Part shown: positions 1 through 9,340 of the stretch, piece by piece
Layout: each line of letters starts with the position of its first letter
How positions within the stretch are numbered: the stretch's first letter is position 1
Assembly: GCF_028550595.1 (NCBI RefSeq)
Contig: NZ_JAQQGN010000007.1
Location: 1 to 64,000, forward strand
Length of the DNA stretch: 64,000 bases
Direction of reading: 5' to 3'
DNA from: Luteimonas sp. BLCC-B24
GTDB taxonomy: Bacteria; Pseudomonadota; Gammaproteobacteria; Xanthomonadales; Xanthomonadaceae
The notes under the pieces: generated by a model
The model's database searches: none
Told to the model about the DNA's origin: nothing
What the model saw: only the letters and a program-made list of their open reading frames with translations
Position numbers and translations under genes: made by a program

Positions 1-536
1 TCGGCTGGACGGGGACATGGGATGCGGTCGCGCATGCATGCAGATACCGCCGTTTTCGAAGCGAAATGCATCGGCGCTCGGCGCCGCCGTCACGGCGTGC
101 CGCACCACGTCGATTAATGCGAGGCCCGCAGCCGAGCGCGGTGAGTAATCGCGGGTCGACTCTCGCAGGGGCGATCTCGCGTCTCTCGCGCCCGCGGGGT
201 CGACGGCTGCGAGTTGATGCGCCCGGTCATTTACCTCGAACGCCGACGGGCCTGGCACGTCTTGCTGCGTCTGGTGGCAGGTGCGGGAGCGGCACGCCGG
301 GCTTGGACCGGGCTGCAATCGTGCAGCCATGCGTGCACTGGCGTCGAATCCCGGGCGACGAACAAGTGCGAAGCGCTTCGCGAACTCGGTCTGCCACCCG
401 GGTCGGAAGCAGGCTCGGGACCCCGGGACTCGGACGGCGGCACACCGGTATCCCGGTCCGTCGCTGCGTGTGCATTGCGGCGCTAGCCCCGTGGCTTACA
501 GCGCACCCGGCCGACTTGCTAGCATTGCCGGCCCGC
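1..536. other. no gene recognised (left edge)
   Basis: About 530 bases before the first tRNA hold no reading frame with convincing codon use on either strand. Open frames here run straight through the tRNA, which argues against coding. A 14-base perfect palindrome lies at 368-381, and a weak promoter-like pair (CTTACA at 495-500, TAGCAT at 520-525) precedes the tRNA. I see no other feature. Confidence 0.6.
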
Positions 537-609
537 GGGCCTATAGCTCAATGGTTAGAGCAGAGGACTCATAATCCTTTGGTTCCAGGTTCGAGTCCTG
601 GTGGGCCCA
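537..609 (+). tRNA. tRNA-Ile2 (anticodon CAT)
   Basis: A complete 73-base cloverleaf. The acceptor stem pairs 537-543 with 602-608, the D stem is GCTC/GAGC, the anticodon loop is CTCATAA with CAT at 570-572, the T stem is CCAGG/CCTGG, and the discriminator is A609. The arrangement resembles E. coli ileX rather than the elongator tRNA-Met, so the anticodon C should be converted to lysidine by TilS to read AUA. The 3' CCA is not encoded: CAC follows the discriminator. Ile2 identity is from similarity; elongator Met is the alternative but less likely, because a better Met tRNA lies at 17828. Confidence 0.9.
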
Positions 610-681
610 CACGTCTGCTTCGCGTGAACCTTACATGCGGGCCGCTACAGTGCTCCAACCTGAATACGACCTGGGGTGCCT

Positions 682-2196
682 GTGAGACGACGCGAACTGC
701 TGGCTGCGGCGATCGGAACGCCGCTGCTCGGACACGGGTGGTCGGCATTCGCGCTCGAGGCGTCCGGCGTCGCCTCGCCGTTCGACGACGGCACCGTGGC
801 GGCGCTGGCCCAGGCGCTGGCCGCGCGCGACTACACCGCGCCGGACACGGCCCTTCCCGCGGTCCTCGAAGAAGCAAACTACGACGCCTACCGCGATTTC
901 CGCTATCGGCCGGACCGTGCGTTGTGGCGTGAGCACGGGGACGCGCGGTTCCAGGCCCAGTTCTTCCATCGCGGTTTTCTCTTCCGTCCGAAGGTGGAGC
1001 TGCACGTGGTCGAGAACGGGCAGGCACGGGCGTTGCCGTTCTCGACCGACCTGTTCGATTACGCACCCAACCCGGCGCCGGCGCTCGGCGACATCGGATT
1101 CGCCGGCTTTCGACTGCACGCGCCGCTGAATCGCGCGGACTACTTCGACGAACTCTGCGTATTCCTGGGCGCGAGCTACTTCCGCGCGGTGGCACGCGGC
1201 CTCGGCTACGGGCTGTCGGCGCGAGGTCTGGCCCTCGGCAGCGGCGAACCCGCGGCCGAGGAGTTTCCGGCGTTCCGCGCGTTCTGGCTGCATCGCCCCG
1301 AAGCCGGGAGCGCGTCGATCACCATCGACGCGCTGCTCGACAGTCCGAGCGTCGCCGGTGCGTTCCGCTTCGTGGTGACGCCCGGCGACGAGACCGTGTT
1401 CGACGTGGATGCGCGCCTGTATCCGCGCGTCGCGCTCGACAAGGCGGGTATTGCGCCGTTGACGAGCATGTTCCACTTCGACGCCTCCGGGCGCCGCGAC
1501 GTCGATGATTACCGACCTGCCGTGCACGATTCCGACGGGCTTGCGGTCTTCGCCCGTACCGGCGAGCAGATCTGGCGGCCGCTGCACAATCCGCGGTCGA
1601 TCCAGCACAGCGGCTTCCAGGGGCGTGCGCCCGTCGGCTTCGGCCTGATGCAGCGCAAGCGCGACTTCGCCGATTTCGAGGATGCCGAGGCCCATTACGA
1701 GCGTCGGCCCTCGGCATGGATCGAGCCGCTCGGCGACTGGGGCGACGGCGAGGTGCATTTGGTGGAGATCCCGACGGCGGATGAGTACCACGACAACATC
1801 GTGGCGTTCTGGCGCCCGGCGTCGCCGCTGCCGGCGGGCCGGGAAAGCCGGTGGCGGTACCGCGTGCACTGGACGGCCACGCACCTCTGGCAGCCGGCGT
1901 TGGCGCATGTCGTCGCCACGCGGATCGGCGCTGTGCCCAAGACCACACGCGGTGCGCGGCTGATCGTCGTCGATCTCCATGGCGGGCCGGAACCGGGCGT
2001 CCCGGCGCTCGGCGCCGAGGTGCGCGCCTCGACGGGGGCCGTGCGCAACGCCGTGGTCCATGCGCGGCCCGGCGGCGGCTGGCGGGTCGGATTCGAATAC
2101 GAGCCCGACGGCGCGACCGTCGCGGAATTGGCGATGCGTGTCGTACTGGAGGGGCGTGCGGTGTCGGAAACCTGGTTGTACCGGTGGCAGGCGTGA
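682..2196 (+). CDS. opgD: glucan biosynthesis protein D (OpgD/MdoD family)
   Basis: A periplasmic protein of osmoregulated periplasmic glucan synthesis, 504 aa, near the family length of about 510-550. I chose GTG 682 because TGGGG lies 5 bases upstream and the protein then begins with an arginine run (residues 2-4, RRRELL) and a short hydrophobic stretch, as in a twin-arginine signal; GTG 676 is the alternative. The N-terminal third carries the family-typical [11 protein letters not shown] stretch and an aromatic-rich beta region. Its stop overlaps the start of opgH by four bases (GTGA), so the two are coupled. OpgG is the close alternative; the Tat-like leader favours OpgD. Confidence 0.88.
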   Translation: MRRRELLAAAIGTPLLGHGWSAFALEASGVASPFDDGTVAALAQALAARDYTAPDTALPAVLEEANYDAYRDFRYRPDRALWREHGDARFQAQFFHRGFLFRPKVELHVVENGQARALPFSTDLFDYAPNPAPALGDIGFAGFRLHAPLNRADYFDELCVFLGASYFRAVARGLGYGLSARGLALGSGEPAAEEFPAFRAFWLHRPEAGSASITIDALLDSPSVAGAFRFVVTPGDETVFDVDARLYPRVALDKAGIAPLTSMFHFDASGRRDVDDYRPAVHDSDGLAVFARTGEQIWRPLHNPRSIQHSGFQGRAPVGFGLMQRKRDFADFEDAEAHYERRPSAWIEPLGDWGDGEVHLVEIPTADEYHDNIVAFWRPASPLPAGRESRWRYRVHWTATHLWQPALAHVVATRIGAVPKTTRGARLIVVDLHGGPEPGVPALGAEVRASTGAVRNAVVHARPGGGWRVGFEYEPDGATVAELAMRVVLEGRAVSETWLYRWQA

Positions 2197-4109
2197 CCGG
2201 CCTCACCTCCGCATCGCGCGACGCCGTGACGATGCCGCCCGAGTCGGCCCTTCCGATGCCGGTGCAGAGCCTGCGGGACGGGCGCCTGGCGGAGACGCCG
2301 TTGCCGACCTCGCCCCCCGGCATGGCGTGGCGACGCGGGTCGATTCTGGTGACCACGGCGGTGTTGACGCTCTTCGCGGGCTACCAGATCTGGTGGCTGC
2401 TGCGCGTGGGTGGGATCGACGTGCTCGAAGGCCTGCTGCTGCTGGTGTTCGTGCCGCTGTTCGCGTGGATCGTGCAGTCGTTCGTCAGTTCGCTGGCAGG
2501 CTTCGTCCTGGTGATGCGGCGGCGCCCCGCGCGACTGGGCATCGATCCGGACGCGCCGCTGCCCGCGCTGCGGGGACGCACGGCCCTGCTGATGCCCACC
2601 TACAACGAGGACCCGGGCCGGCTGTTCGCCGGCCTGCAGGCGATCTGTGAGTCCTTGATCGAAACGGGGCAGGCGGAGGCGTTCGATGTCTTCGTACTCA
2701 GCGACACGCGTGACGCCGGCATCCACGGCCGTGAGCAGGATGCGTTCATGCAGCTGCGGGAGGCGTGCCCCGGCATCCGCCTGTACTACCGCCGGCGCGA
2801 CGACAACCGCGAGCGCAAGGCGGGCAACATCGCCGAATGGGTGCGCCGCTGGGGCGGCGCCTATCCGCAGTTCCTGATCCTCGACGCCGACAGCCTGATG
2901 ACCGGCGACACCCTGGTGCGCCTGGCCGCCGCGATGGAAGGCCACGACGATGTCGCGTTGATCCAGACCCTGCCGGTCATCGTCAACGGCGCAACGGTGT
3001 TCGCCCGCATGCAGCAGTTCTCGGGCCGCATGTACGGGCCGGTGATCGCGCACGGCGTGGCCTGGTGGCATGGCGCGGAGAGCAACTACTGGGGCCACAA
3101 CGCGATGATCCGCACGTCGGCGTTCGCCGCGCACGGCGGGCTGCCCGCGTTGCAGGGCACCACGCCGTTCCGCGGCACCGTGCTCAGTCATGATTTCGTC
3201 GAAGCGGCCTTGCTGCGCCGTGGCGGCTGGGCCCTGCACATGATTCCCACGCTCGGCGGCAGCTACGAGGAAGGCCCGCCGACCCTCACCGACATGCTGG
3301 TGCGCGATCGCCGCTGGTGCCAGGGCAACCTGCAGCACGGCGGCGTGCTGCCGGCGCGGGGCCTGCACTGGGTGAGCCGCTGGCATCTGCTGATCGGCAT
3401 CGGTCACTACCTCACCGCACCGCTGTGGGCGATGCTGGTGCTCGTGGGTCTGGCGGTGCCGCTGCAGCACGGCATGCCGGGGGACGAAGGCTTTTCGGTG
3501 GCGCGTTACTGGATGGAGATCGACGACGGGCGCTTTCTGGGGGTGTTCGTGTTGACGATGACGATGCTGTTCGCACCGAAGATCCTCGGATACATCGCGA
3601 CCGTGAGTGACCCGCAGCTGCGCCGCGGATGCGGCGGCGCGGGACGCGGCCTGGTGAGCCTGCTGATCGAAAACGTGCTCGCCGCCCTGATGGCACCGGT
3701 CACGATGTACGTGCAGTCGCGCGGCGTGGCCGAGGTGCTGGCGGGGCGTGACTCGGGCTGGGACGCGCAACGGCGCGACGACGGACGCCAGACCCTCGGC
3801 GACCTGTGGCGCAACTACCGGGGCACGACGCTGCTCGGCGTGCTGATGGGCATCGCCGCGTGGCTGATGTCGCCCGGATTGGCGCTGTGGATGTCGCCGA
3901 TGATCATTGGTCTGGCCGGATCGATTCCCATCGTCATGCTGACGTCCTCGCGCCGCGTGGGCTTGGCCATGCGCCGGCATCGTCTGTTCGCCACGCCCGA
4001 GGAACAGGCGCCGCCGCCCGTGCTCGCCCGCGCCGGTGCCCTGCGTGAGCGGACCGCGGCGGCCGCGCAGCCGGACGTGCCCCCGGTGGCGATCGTCGTG
4101 CCCGACTGA
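2193..4109 (+). CDS. opgH: glucans biosynthesis glucosyltransferase H
   Basis: An inner-membrane family 2 glycosyltransferase that polymerises the glucan backbone from UDP-glucose. From GTG 2193 (GTGA overlap with opgD) it is 638 aa; ATG 2232 would give 625 aa but has no visible ribosome site. The cytoplasmic catalytic domain shows DADS near residues 231-234, a later aspartate in [15 protein letters not shown], and the RRW motif in RDRRWCQGN near residues 370-377. Hydrophobic segments flank it: two before residue 110 and several after 390. It is shorter than E. coli OpgH (847 aa), mostly at the N terminus. Confidence 0.94.
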   Translation: MTGLTSASRDAVTMPPESALPMPVQSLRDGRLAETPLPTSPPGMAWRRGSILVTTAVLTLFAGYQIWWLLRVGGIDVLEGLLLLVFVPLFAWIVQSFVSSLAGFVLVMRRRPARLGIDPDAPLPALRGRTALLMPTYNEDPGRLFAGLQAICESLIETGQAEAFDVFVLSDTRDAGIHGREQDAFMQLREACPGIRLYYRRRDDNRERKAGNIAEWVRRWGGAYPQFLILDADSLMTGDTLVRLAAAMEGHDDVALIQTLPVIVNGATVFARMQQFSGRMYGPVIAHGVAWWHGAESNYWGHNAMIRTSAFAAHGGLPALQGTTPFRGTVLSHDFVEAALLRRGGWALHMIPTLGGSYEEGPPTLTDMLVRDRRWCQGNLQHGGVLPARGLHWVSRWHLLIGIGHYLTAPLWAMLVLVGLAVPLQHGMPGDEGFSVARYWMEIDDGRFLGVFVLTMTMLFAPKILGYIATVSDPQLRRGCGGAGRGLVSLLIENVLAALMAPVTMYVQSRGVAEVLAGRDSGWDAQRRDDGRQTLGDLWRNYRGTTLLGVLMGIAAWLMSPGLALWMSPMIIGLAGSIPIVMLTSSRRVGLAMRRHRLFATPEEQAPPPVLARAGALRERTAAAAQPDVPPVAIVVPD

Positions 4110-4165
4110 GGGCCCGCACGGGCGACCGCTTACACTGGTGGGCGAACGTACCGAACGGGACCCGC

Positions 4166-4849
4166 ATGAACGACTCCGCCGCACTGCTCGACTGCATCGA
4201 ACGCGAGACCGGCCCTTCGCCTACGTGGGCGGTGATCTGGCTGCACGGCCTCGGCGCGGACGGACACGACTTCGTGCCGCTGGTGCCGGAATTCGTGCGC
4301 CCGGGTTGGCCGGCCATCCGTTTCCTGTTTCCGCATGCACCGGTGCGCGCGGTCACGATCAACAACGGCACGCGCATGCGCGCGTGGTACGACATCGTCG
4401 ACTTCGATCTCGCCAACCGGGCCGACGAGGCCGGCGTGCTGGCGTCGGTCGCGCAGGTCGATGCGCTGATCGCGCGCGAAGGCGCCCGTGGCATTCCCGC
4501 CTCGCGCGTGATCCTGGCCGGCTTCTCGCAGGGCGGCGCGGTCACGCTGGCAGCCGGTCTGCGTCGCCATGAGCCGCTGGCGGGCCTGGTCGGCCTGTCG
4601 ACCTACCTGCCGGCCGCGAACCGCGCCGAGGCCGCCCTGGTGGACGGCGCTCACCGGCAGCCGGTCTTCATGGCGCACGGCACGCAGGATCCGGTGGTGC
4701 CCTCGTTCGCCGGCCAGCAGAGCGCCGCGCTGTTGAAGCAGTTCGGATTCGACGTGCAGTGGCACACCTATCCCATGCCGCATTCGGTCTGTGCCGAGGA
4801 GGTGGCGGCACTGGGCGAGTGGTTCGGAACGCGGTTCGCGGCCGGCTGA
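4166..4849 (+). CDS. carboxylesterase / phospholipase of the alpha/beta hydrolase fold
   Basis: A 227-aa cytoplasmic serine esterase of the carboxylesterase 2 (acyl-protein thioesterase-like) family, usual length about 220. WLHGLGADGHDF near residue 30 forms the oxyanion region. The nucleophile is S121 in GFSQGG, the acid is in GTQDPVVP, and the histidine is in YPMPHSVC near the C terminus. The stop is three bases from the histidine kinase start, so it is probably transcribed with algZ-algR. The substrate cannot be read from sequence. Confidence 0.88.
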   Translation: MNDSAALLDCIERETGPSPTWAVIWLHGLGADGHDFVPLVPEFVRPGWPAIRFLFPHAPVRAVTINNGTRMRAWYDIVDFDLANRADEAGVLASVAQVDALIAREGARGIPASRVILAGFSQGGAVTLAAGLRRHEPLAGLVGLSTYLPAANRAEAALVDGAHRQPVFMAHGTQDPVVPSFAGQQSAALLKQFGFDVQWHTYPMPHSVCAEEVAALGEWFGTRFAAG

Positions 4850-4852
4850 TCG

Positions 4853-5923
4853 GTGAGCGCACCCGTGTCCGACGGGATCTGGCTGCCGGACCTGTGCCGG
4901 CTGCCGCGCCTGTTGACGATGCTCGGCCTGGCGCAGCTGACCGTCGTGCTGGTGATGCTGGTGCCGATGGCGACACCGCCCTGGGATGGCGGGCAGTTCG
5001 TGTCGGCCAGCGGCTATGCCCTGTGGCTGGCGCTGTCGGTTTCGGTGCTGCTGTGCGCCGGTCGCCGACGGCTTTCGCGGCTGCCGATGCGCGTCGGTGC
5101 GGCCGCGGCGCTCGGGCTGGCACTCGGCATTGCAGTGGTGGCCTCGGCGGTGGTCCACGGGCTGTTCGCGAGCATCGCCGAGGATCCGGCGCTGCCGGGC
5201 TTCGGCCGTTTCGTCGGGGGCAGCGCCGCGGCCGTCGTCCTGCTGACCGCGATCGCACTGCGCTACTTCTACGTCATCGATCGCTGGCAGGCCCAGGTCG
5301 GTGCACAGGCACGCGCCGAAGCCGATGCGCTGCAGGCGCGCATCCGGCCGCATTTCCTGTTCAACAGCATGAACATGATCGCGACCCTGTTGCGCCGGGA
5401 TCCGGACGTCGCGGAGCGCGCGGTACTGGATCTGTCCGATCTGTTCCGCGCGGCACTCGGCGCCGGTGACGGCACGTCGACGCTGGCCGACGAGGTGTCG
5501 CTGACGGAGCAGTATCTGTCGATCGAGCAGCTGCGCCTCGGCGACCGCCTTGAGGTGCACTGGGACACGGGCGCCGACCTGCCGTGGTCGATGCCGATGC
5601 CCCGGCTCGTGCTGCAGCCGCTGCTGGAGAATGCCGTGCTGCACGGCATCTCGCGCCTGCCCGAGGGCGGCACGATCGACGTGGTCCTGGCCGCCCGTGA
5701 CGGCGTGCTCGAAATCGCCGTGTCGAATCCGTCGCTGCCGCCTGCCGATGCACCCGCACAGGGCGCTGGACACGCGCAGGCGAGCATTGCGCATCGGCTC
5801 GGCTATGCCTTCGGGCCGCGCGCCTCGATGCGCTACGGCTGGAACGCGGGTCGCTATGCGTGCACCATCCGGGTGCCGGTGGCCGATTCCGCACCGGTGC
5901 TTACGGGGAGCGGACGACCATGA
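4853..5923 (+). CDS. algZ: membrane sensor histidine kinase, AlgZ/FimS-LytS type
   Basis: 356 aa with about four N-terminal membrane segments, then a His_kinase (LytS) domain. The phosphoacceptor region is IRPHFLFNSMNM and the N box is LQPLLENAVLHG. The usual glycine-rich ATP loop is weak (GAGHAQASIAHRL), as noted for Pseudomonas FimS/AlgZ. The GTG start lies three bases after the esterase stop, and the 3' end overlaps algR by ATGA. The order kinase-LytTR regulator-hemC matches algZ-algR-hemC of Pseudomonas, where the pair controls type IV pili and exopolysaccharide; that role here is inference. Confidence 0.88.
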   Translation: MSAPVSDGIWLPDLCRLPRLLTMLGLAQLTVVLVMLVPMATPPWDGGQFVSASGYALWLALSVSVLLCAGRRRLSRLPMRVGAAAALGLALGIAVVASAVVHGLFASIAEDPALPGFGRFVGGSAAAVVLLTAIALRYFYVIDRWQAQVGAQARAEADALQARIRPHFLFNSMNMIATLLRRDPDVAERAVLDLSDLFRAALGAGDGTSTLADEVSLTEQYLSIEQLRLGDRLEVHWDTGADLPWSMPMPRLVLQPLLENAVLHGISRLPEGGTIDVVLAARDGVLEIAVSNPSLPPADAPAQGAGHAQASIAHRLGYAFGPRASMRYGWNAGRYACTIRVPVADSAPVLTGSGRP

Positions 5924-6648
5924 AGGTGGTGATCGCGGACGACGAGCCGCTGGCGCGGGAACGGCTGCGTCTGCTGCTCGCGCAGCTGGGCGGCATCGAC
6001 ATCGTGGCCGAGGTGGGCGACGGCCGCAGCGCGCTGGAAGCGTGCGCCGCGCACGATCCGGCGCTGGTGCTGCTGGACATCGCGATGCCCGGCATCGACG
6101 GCCTGGAGGTCGCACGCCATCTGAGTGCGTTCGAGCCGCGGCCAGCCGTGGTGTTCTGCACCGCGTACGACGCGCATGCACTCAAGGCCTTCGAGGCGGC
6201 GGCGGTCGACTATCTGGTCAAGCCCGTGCGCCCCGAGCGCCTGCAGGCGGCGGTGGAGCGCGCGCGGACGTTCACCGCGGGGCGCGCGTCGAACGGCGAG
6301 GGCCGCGGCGCCAAGCGCCGCAGCCACCTGTGCGCGCGGCTGCGCGGCAGCCTGCGTTTGATTCCCATCGAGGAGATCCGGTATCTGCAGGCCGAAGAGA
6401 AATACGTCGTCGTGCACCACGCGCGCGGCGAGGATCTGGTCGAGGAATCCCTGAAGTCGCTCGAGGACGAATTCGGCGACCGCTTCGTGCGCATCCACCG
6501 CAATTGCCTGGTCGCGCGGCACGAACTGGTGGAACTGCGCCGCGATCTGGACGGCCACGTGCACGCGGTGCTGCGTCACGGCGACCGTCCGCTGGAAGTC
6601 AGCCGTCGCTGCGTCACCCAGCTGCGCGACACGATCCGGCAGCTCTGA
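5920..6648 (+). CDS. algR: LytTR-family response regulator AlgR
   Basis: 242 aa. The receiver domain has the acidic pair near residues 7-8, phosphoacceptor D53 in LLDIAMPG and K101 in YLVKPVRP. A C-terminal LytTR DNA-binding domain runs from about residue 140, with EEIRYLQAEEKYV and the FVRIHRNCLV stretch. ATG 5920 overlaps the kinase stop (ATGA), which decides the start. A 7-bp GC hairpin follows the stop at once. By family knowledge it is an activator binding direct repeats; targets are not visible here. Confidence 0.92.
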   Translation: MKVVIADDEPLARERLRLLLAQLGGIDIVAEVGDGRSALEACAAHDPALVLLDIAMPGIDGLEVARHLSAFEPRPAVVFCTAYDAHALKAFEAAAVDYLVKPVRPERLQAAVERARTFTAGRASNGEGRGAKRRSHLCARLRGSLRLIPIEEIRYLQAEEKYVVVHHARGEDLVEESLKSLEDEFGDRFVRIHRNCLVARHELVELRRDLDGHVHAVLRHGDRPLEVSRRCVTQLRDTIRQL

Positions 6649-6667
6649 GCGCGCCGCCAGGGCGCGC
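6649..6667 (+). terminator. GC hairpin after algR
   Basis: GCGCGCC (6649-6655) pairs with GGCGCGC (6661-6667) around a five-base loop directly after the algR stop. There is no T tract, so intrinsic termination is only possible, not shown. Confidence 0.3.
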
Positions 6668-6693
6668 GCGTCCCGTCGCATCGGCCGATCGCC

Positions 6694-6699
6694 GATAAT
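6694..6699 (+). promoter_or_regulatory. -10-like box giving a leaderless hemC mRNA
   Basis: GATAAT ends six bases before the hemC ATG, so a transcript starting at the usual distance would begin at or next to the start codon. No clear -35 box is seen. The same arrangement recurs at several other genes in the window. Confidence 0.45.
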
Positions 6700-6705
6700 G
6701 CCGGC

Positions 6706-7617
6706 ATGGACCATCTGCGTATCGCCACCCGCAAGAGCCCGCTCGCGCTGTGGCAGAGCGAACACGTTGCCGATGCGCTGCGCGCGACGCATCCGGGCCT
6801 GCACGTCGAGCTGGTGCCGTTGAGCACCCGCGGTGACGAGATTCTCGACCGCTCGCTGGCCGCGATCGGCGGCAAGGGGCTGTTCCTCAAGGAACTGGAA
6901 ATCGCCATGCAGGCCGGCGATGCGGATTGCGCGGTGCATTCGCTCAAGGACGTGCCGATGACGCTGGAGCCCGGCTTCGCGCTGCCGGCGATCCTGCTGC
7001 GCTCCGATCATGCCGATGCCTTCGTCAGCGACAGCGCGGCATCGATCGACGATCTGCCCCGGGGCGCGCGTGTCGGCACGTCGTCGTTGCGGCGCCAGGC
7101 CCAGCTGCGCGCGCGCCGGCCGGACCTCGACATCCGCGACCTGCGCGGCAACGTCAACACGCGCCTGGCCAAACTCGACGCGGGCGAGTACGACGCGATC
7201 GTGCTGGCATGCGCCGGCCTGTTGCGCCTGGGCCTGGCGACGCGGATCCGTGCGCGGCTCGATGCCCCGGACTGGCTGCCGGCCCCGGCCCAGGGGGCGA
7301 TCGCGATCGAATGCCGCGACGATGCGCCGCAGATCCACGCGCTGCTCGCCGCGCTCGACGATGGCCCGACGCGGCGCTGCGTCGAGGCCGAGCGCGCGAT
7401 GAACCGGGCGCTGCACGGGAGTTGCCACGTGCCGGTCGCCGCCTACGCGCGGCTCGAGGGTGACCGCCTGCTGCTCGACGGGCTGGTGGGGTCGGCAGCC
7501 GATGGCCGCACCGTCCGTGCCAGCGGCGAGGGCGCCCCCGCCGAGCGCGAAGCGCTGGGCAGCATGGTGGCCGCCCGCTTGCTGGAACTGGGCGCGGGCG
7601 CGTTCCTGCCGGGCTGA
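6706..7617 (+). CDS. hemC: porphobilinogen deaminase (hydroxymethylbilane synthase)
   Basis: A cytoplasmic haem pathway enzyme joining four porphobilinogens into hydroxymethylbilane; 303 aa, standard length. The N terminus [14 protein letters not shown], the substrate-binding stretches HSLKDVPM and [11 protein letters not shown], and the dipyrromethane cofactor cysteine C240 in GSCHVP are all present. It follows algR as in Pseudomonas, but hemD is not next: the following gene runs convergently. No Shine-Dalgarno sequence precedes the ATG, in keeping with leaderless expression. Confidence 0.97.
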   Translation: MDHLRIATRKSPLALWQSEHVADALRATHPGLHVELVPLSTRGDEILDRSLAAIGGKGLFLKELEIAMQAGDADCAVHSLKDVPMTLEPGFALPAILLRSDHADAFVSDSAASIDDLPRGARVGTSSLRRQAQLRARRPDLDIRDLRGNVNTRLAKLDAGEYDAIVLACAGLLRLGLATRIRARLDAPDWLPAPAQGAIAIECRDDAPQIHALLAALDDGPTRRCVEAERAMNRALHGSCHVPVAAYARLEGDRLLLDGLVGSAADGRTVRASGEGAPAEREALGSMVAARLLELGAGAFLPG

Positions 7618-7626
7618 GCGCCGGGC

Positions 7627-8319
7627 TCAGAAGGTGTAGCGGACCTTGACCGAGCTTTCGGTATCGGTGCGCCCGCGCCCGCCGTTGCCCAGCGTGTCGT
7701 GGCGCAGCTCGAAATCCGAGCGCAGTGTCCACTGCGGGAACATCTCGTAGTCGAAGGCGAGGGTCTGGCGCAGAAAGGTGTTCTCGCGCCCGGCTTCCAC
7801 CTGCACCTGCTGGGTGAACGAGGCATGCCGGCCCAGTTCCTGGGACAGCAGCAGCCGACCACGCGCCACCGGGCCGGGAAGGGCAGTGCCGTAGTCGGTG
7901 TAGGGCTCGATGCGCAGTCCGGTGCCGAACTCCAGCTGCAGCAGCGTATCGGGACTGCGGATCGCCTCCAGGCCGTAGCTGGTGTCCCACTTCACGTGAT
8001 TGCCGCCCGAGCGGATGTGCTCACGCGGCGCATAAGGCGAATGCAGCGGGGCGAGGCGCCGGTCAGGCCGTTTCACCACCGCGGGAGCGACAGCGCGGGG
8101 GCGCACGCCGGGCGCGCGCGGCGACCAGATGCGCTGGTACGACGCGACCGGCGTCCACTCGGCATCGGTGCAGGCCAGTCGATAGCACGGCAGGCGCAAC
8201 GGCACCTGCCGCGCGGCGACCGCGACGACGGCGGGGTGGTCCGGTGCGGCCGGGAGCGGTGAGGTGTGGACGGGTAGGCCTGCGATGGCCAACCACCAGC
8301 CGGCGATCATGACAGCCAT
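7627..8319 (-). CDS. putative outer membrane protein with a DUF481-like C-terminal barrel
   Basis: 230 aa, not recognised by name. A short hydrophobic N terminus (MIAGWWLAIAGLPVH) may be a signal peptide. A Pro/Arg-rich middle follows, then about 110 C-terminal residues of alternating polar and apolar beta strands (YGLEAIRSPDTLLQLEFG, FTQQVQVEAG, LAFDYEMFP) ending in aromatic KVRYTF, the usual outer-membrane insertion signature. This part resembles the DUF481 (YdiY-like) family but is shorter. A CATAAT box lies about 20 bases upstream. It converges with hemC. Function unknown. Confidence 0.6.
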   Translation of the reverse strand: MAVMIAGWWLAIAGLPVHTSPLPAAPDHPAVVAVAARQVPLRLPCYRLACTDAEWTPVASYQRIWSPRAPGVRPRAVAPAVVKRPDRRLAPLHSPYAPREHIRSGGNHVKWDTSYGLEAIRSPDTLLQLEFGTGLRIEPYTDYGTALPGPVARGRLLLSQELGRHASFTQQVQVEAGRENTFLRQTLAFDYEMFPQWTLRSDFELRHDTLGNGGRGRTDTESSVKVRYTF

Positions 8320-8433
8320 TCATGTAATCGATTCCATTCGATTATGCCGAGCCGGGATGACGCTTCCAAGCGCGACCGCCCGCGGGATTCAGGTTCCGGA
8401 ATTTCCGGCCGCGGCGGGCGCGACCGGACACCT

Positions 8434-9195
8434 CTAGGCGGCGGCGTGCTCTGCTGTCGTCCTGTCGAGCAGCGCCGCGGCCAGCAGCGTGAGCGTCGCG
8501 AAGGCCAGCGACACCATCGCCGGCAGCCAGGCACTGAGCAGCAGTGCGAGCATCGGGCCGGCGACCAGCAGGGCGGGCACGCGCGTGCCCCGCCGCGACG
8601 CGCGCACCGGTCGATGACGGGCGGCGCCGGGCCGGCCGTCGATGACATGGCACACGGCGAGGACGGCGCCCAGACCCAGCAGGGTGGTCAGCATCAGGCG
8701 GCCGTCGCCCGCAGCGCCGAGACGCTGCTCCATCAGCAGGTAGAGCAGTCCCAGACCGGTCGCCATCGCGAACAGCAGTTGGATCGGCGCCTGCAGGGGA
8801 CGCACGCGCGGCGCCGCGCGGTCCGGCACGACCGATGCCGCGGCGATCGCACCGAACGCGAGCAACAGCAGCACCACGCCCGCCACGCCCACCGCGTTGG
8901 GCGCACGCAGGGCGAGGCCGACATGCAGGGAGACCGCCAGCGCGGCAGCCATCAGGATCGCGCCCAGGCCCAGTAATCGGCTGCGCTCGCGCCAGGGCCG
9001 CGTCCGGCGCGTGGCCACGCTGCCGCCGGCCGCCAGTAGAACACCGAGCAGCAGGCCCGGGCCCTGGATGAGCGACAGCGCCGTCGCACCGCCCGGCCGC
9101 AGTTGCAGCAAGGCCGTCGTGATTCCGCACCACATCAGCAGCCCGAAGCCGGCCGCCGCCGCCGCGCCGCCAAGCGCCATTCCCGTCGATCGCAT
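8434..9195 (-). CDS. multi-pass membrane protein of unknown function
   Basis: From ATG 9195 the product is 253 aa with about eight hydrophobic segments and very little soluble sequence. The frame stays open upstream but with poor, arginine- and proline-rich sequence, so I cut it at 9195. It lies divergently from an FAD/NAD(P)-binding gene with 145 bases between the starts, suggesting a shared control region. I considered a DmsC-type anchor because of the segment count but see no convincing motif. Function unknown. Confidence 0.62.
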   Translation of the reverse strand: MRSTGMALGGAAAAAGFGLLMWCGITTALLQLRPGGATALSLIQGPGLLLGVLLAAGGSVATRRTRPWRERSRLLGLGAILMAAALAVSLHVGLALRAPNAVGVAGVVLLLLAFGAIAAASVVPDRAAPRVRPLQAPIQLLFAMATGLGLLYLLMEQRLGAAGDGRLMLTTLLGLGAVLAVCHVIDGRPGAARHRPVRASRRGTRVPALLVAGPMLALLLSAWLPAMVSLAFATLTLLAAALLDRTTAEHAAA

Positions 9196-9340
9196 GTGTG
9201 CCCCGTCCGTGTCCCCGCCGCACAGCGTGCCATGTGCAGGCCGTGGGCAATACCGCCCCGGCGCCGTCGACCGACGAAGTCCCCCGGCGGGCCGACACGC
9301 GGATGGGATACTGGGCGGCCGCCGCCTGCACACGAGCCCG

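Noticed and set aside
66-932. Long plus-strand open frame over the first tRNA
   Set aside because: It runs through a complete tRNA and into opgD in another frame; arginine-rich composition is typical of GC-rich shadow frames.
8434-9195. DmsC-type membrane anchor
   Set aside because: Segment number fits, but I see none of the DmsC sequence features and no molybdoenzyme genes nearby.
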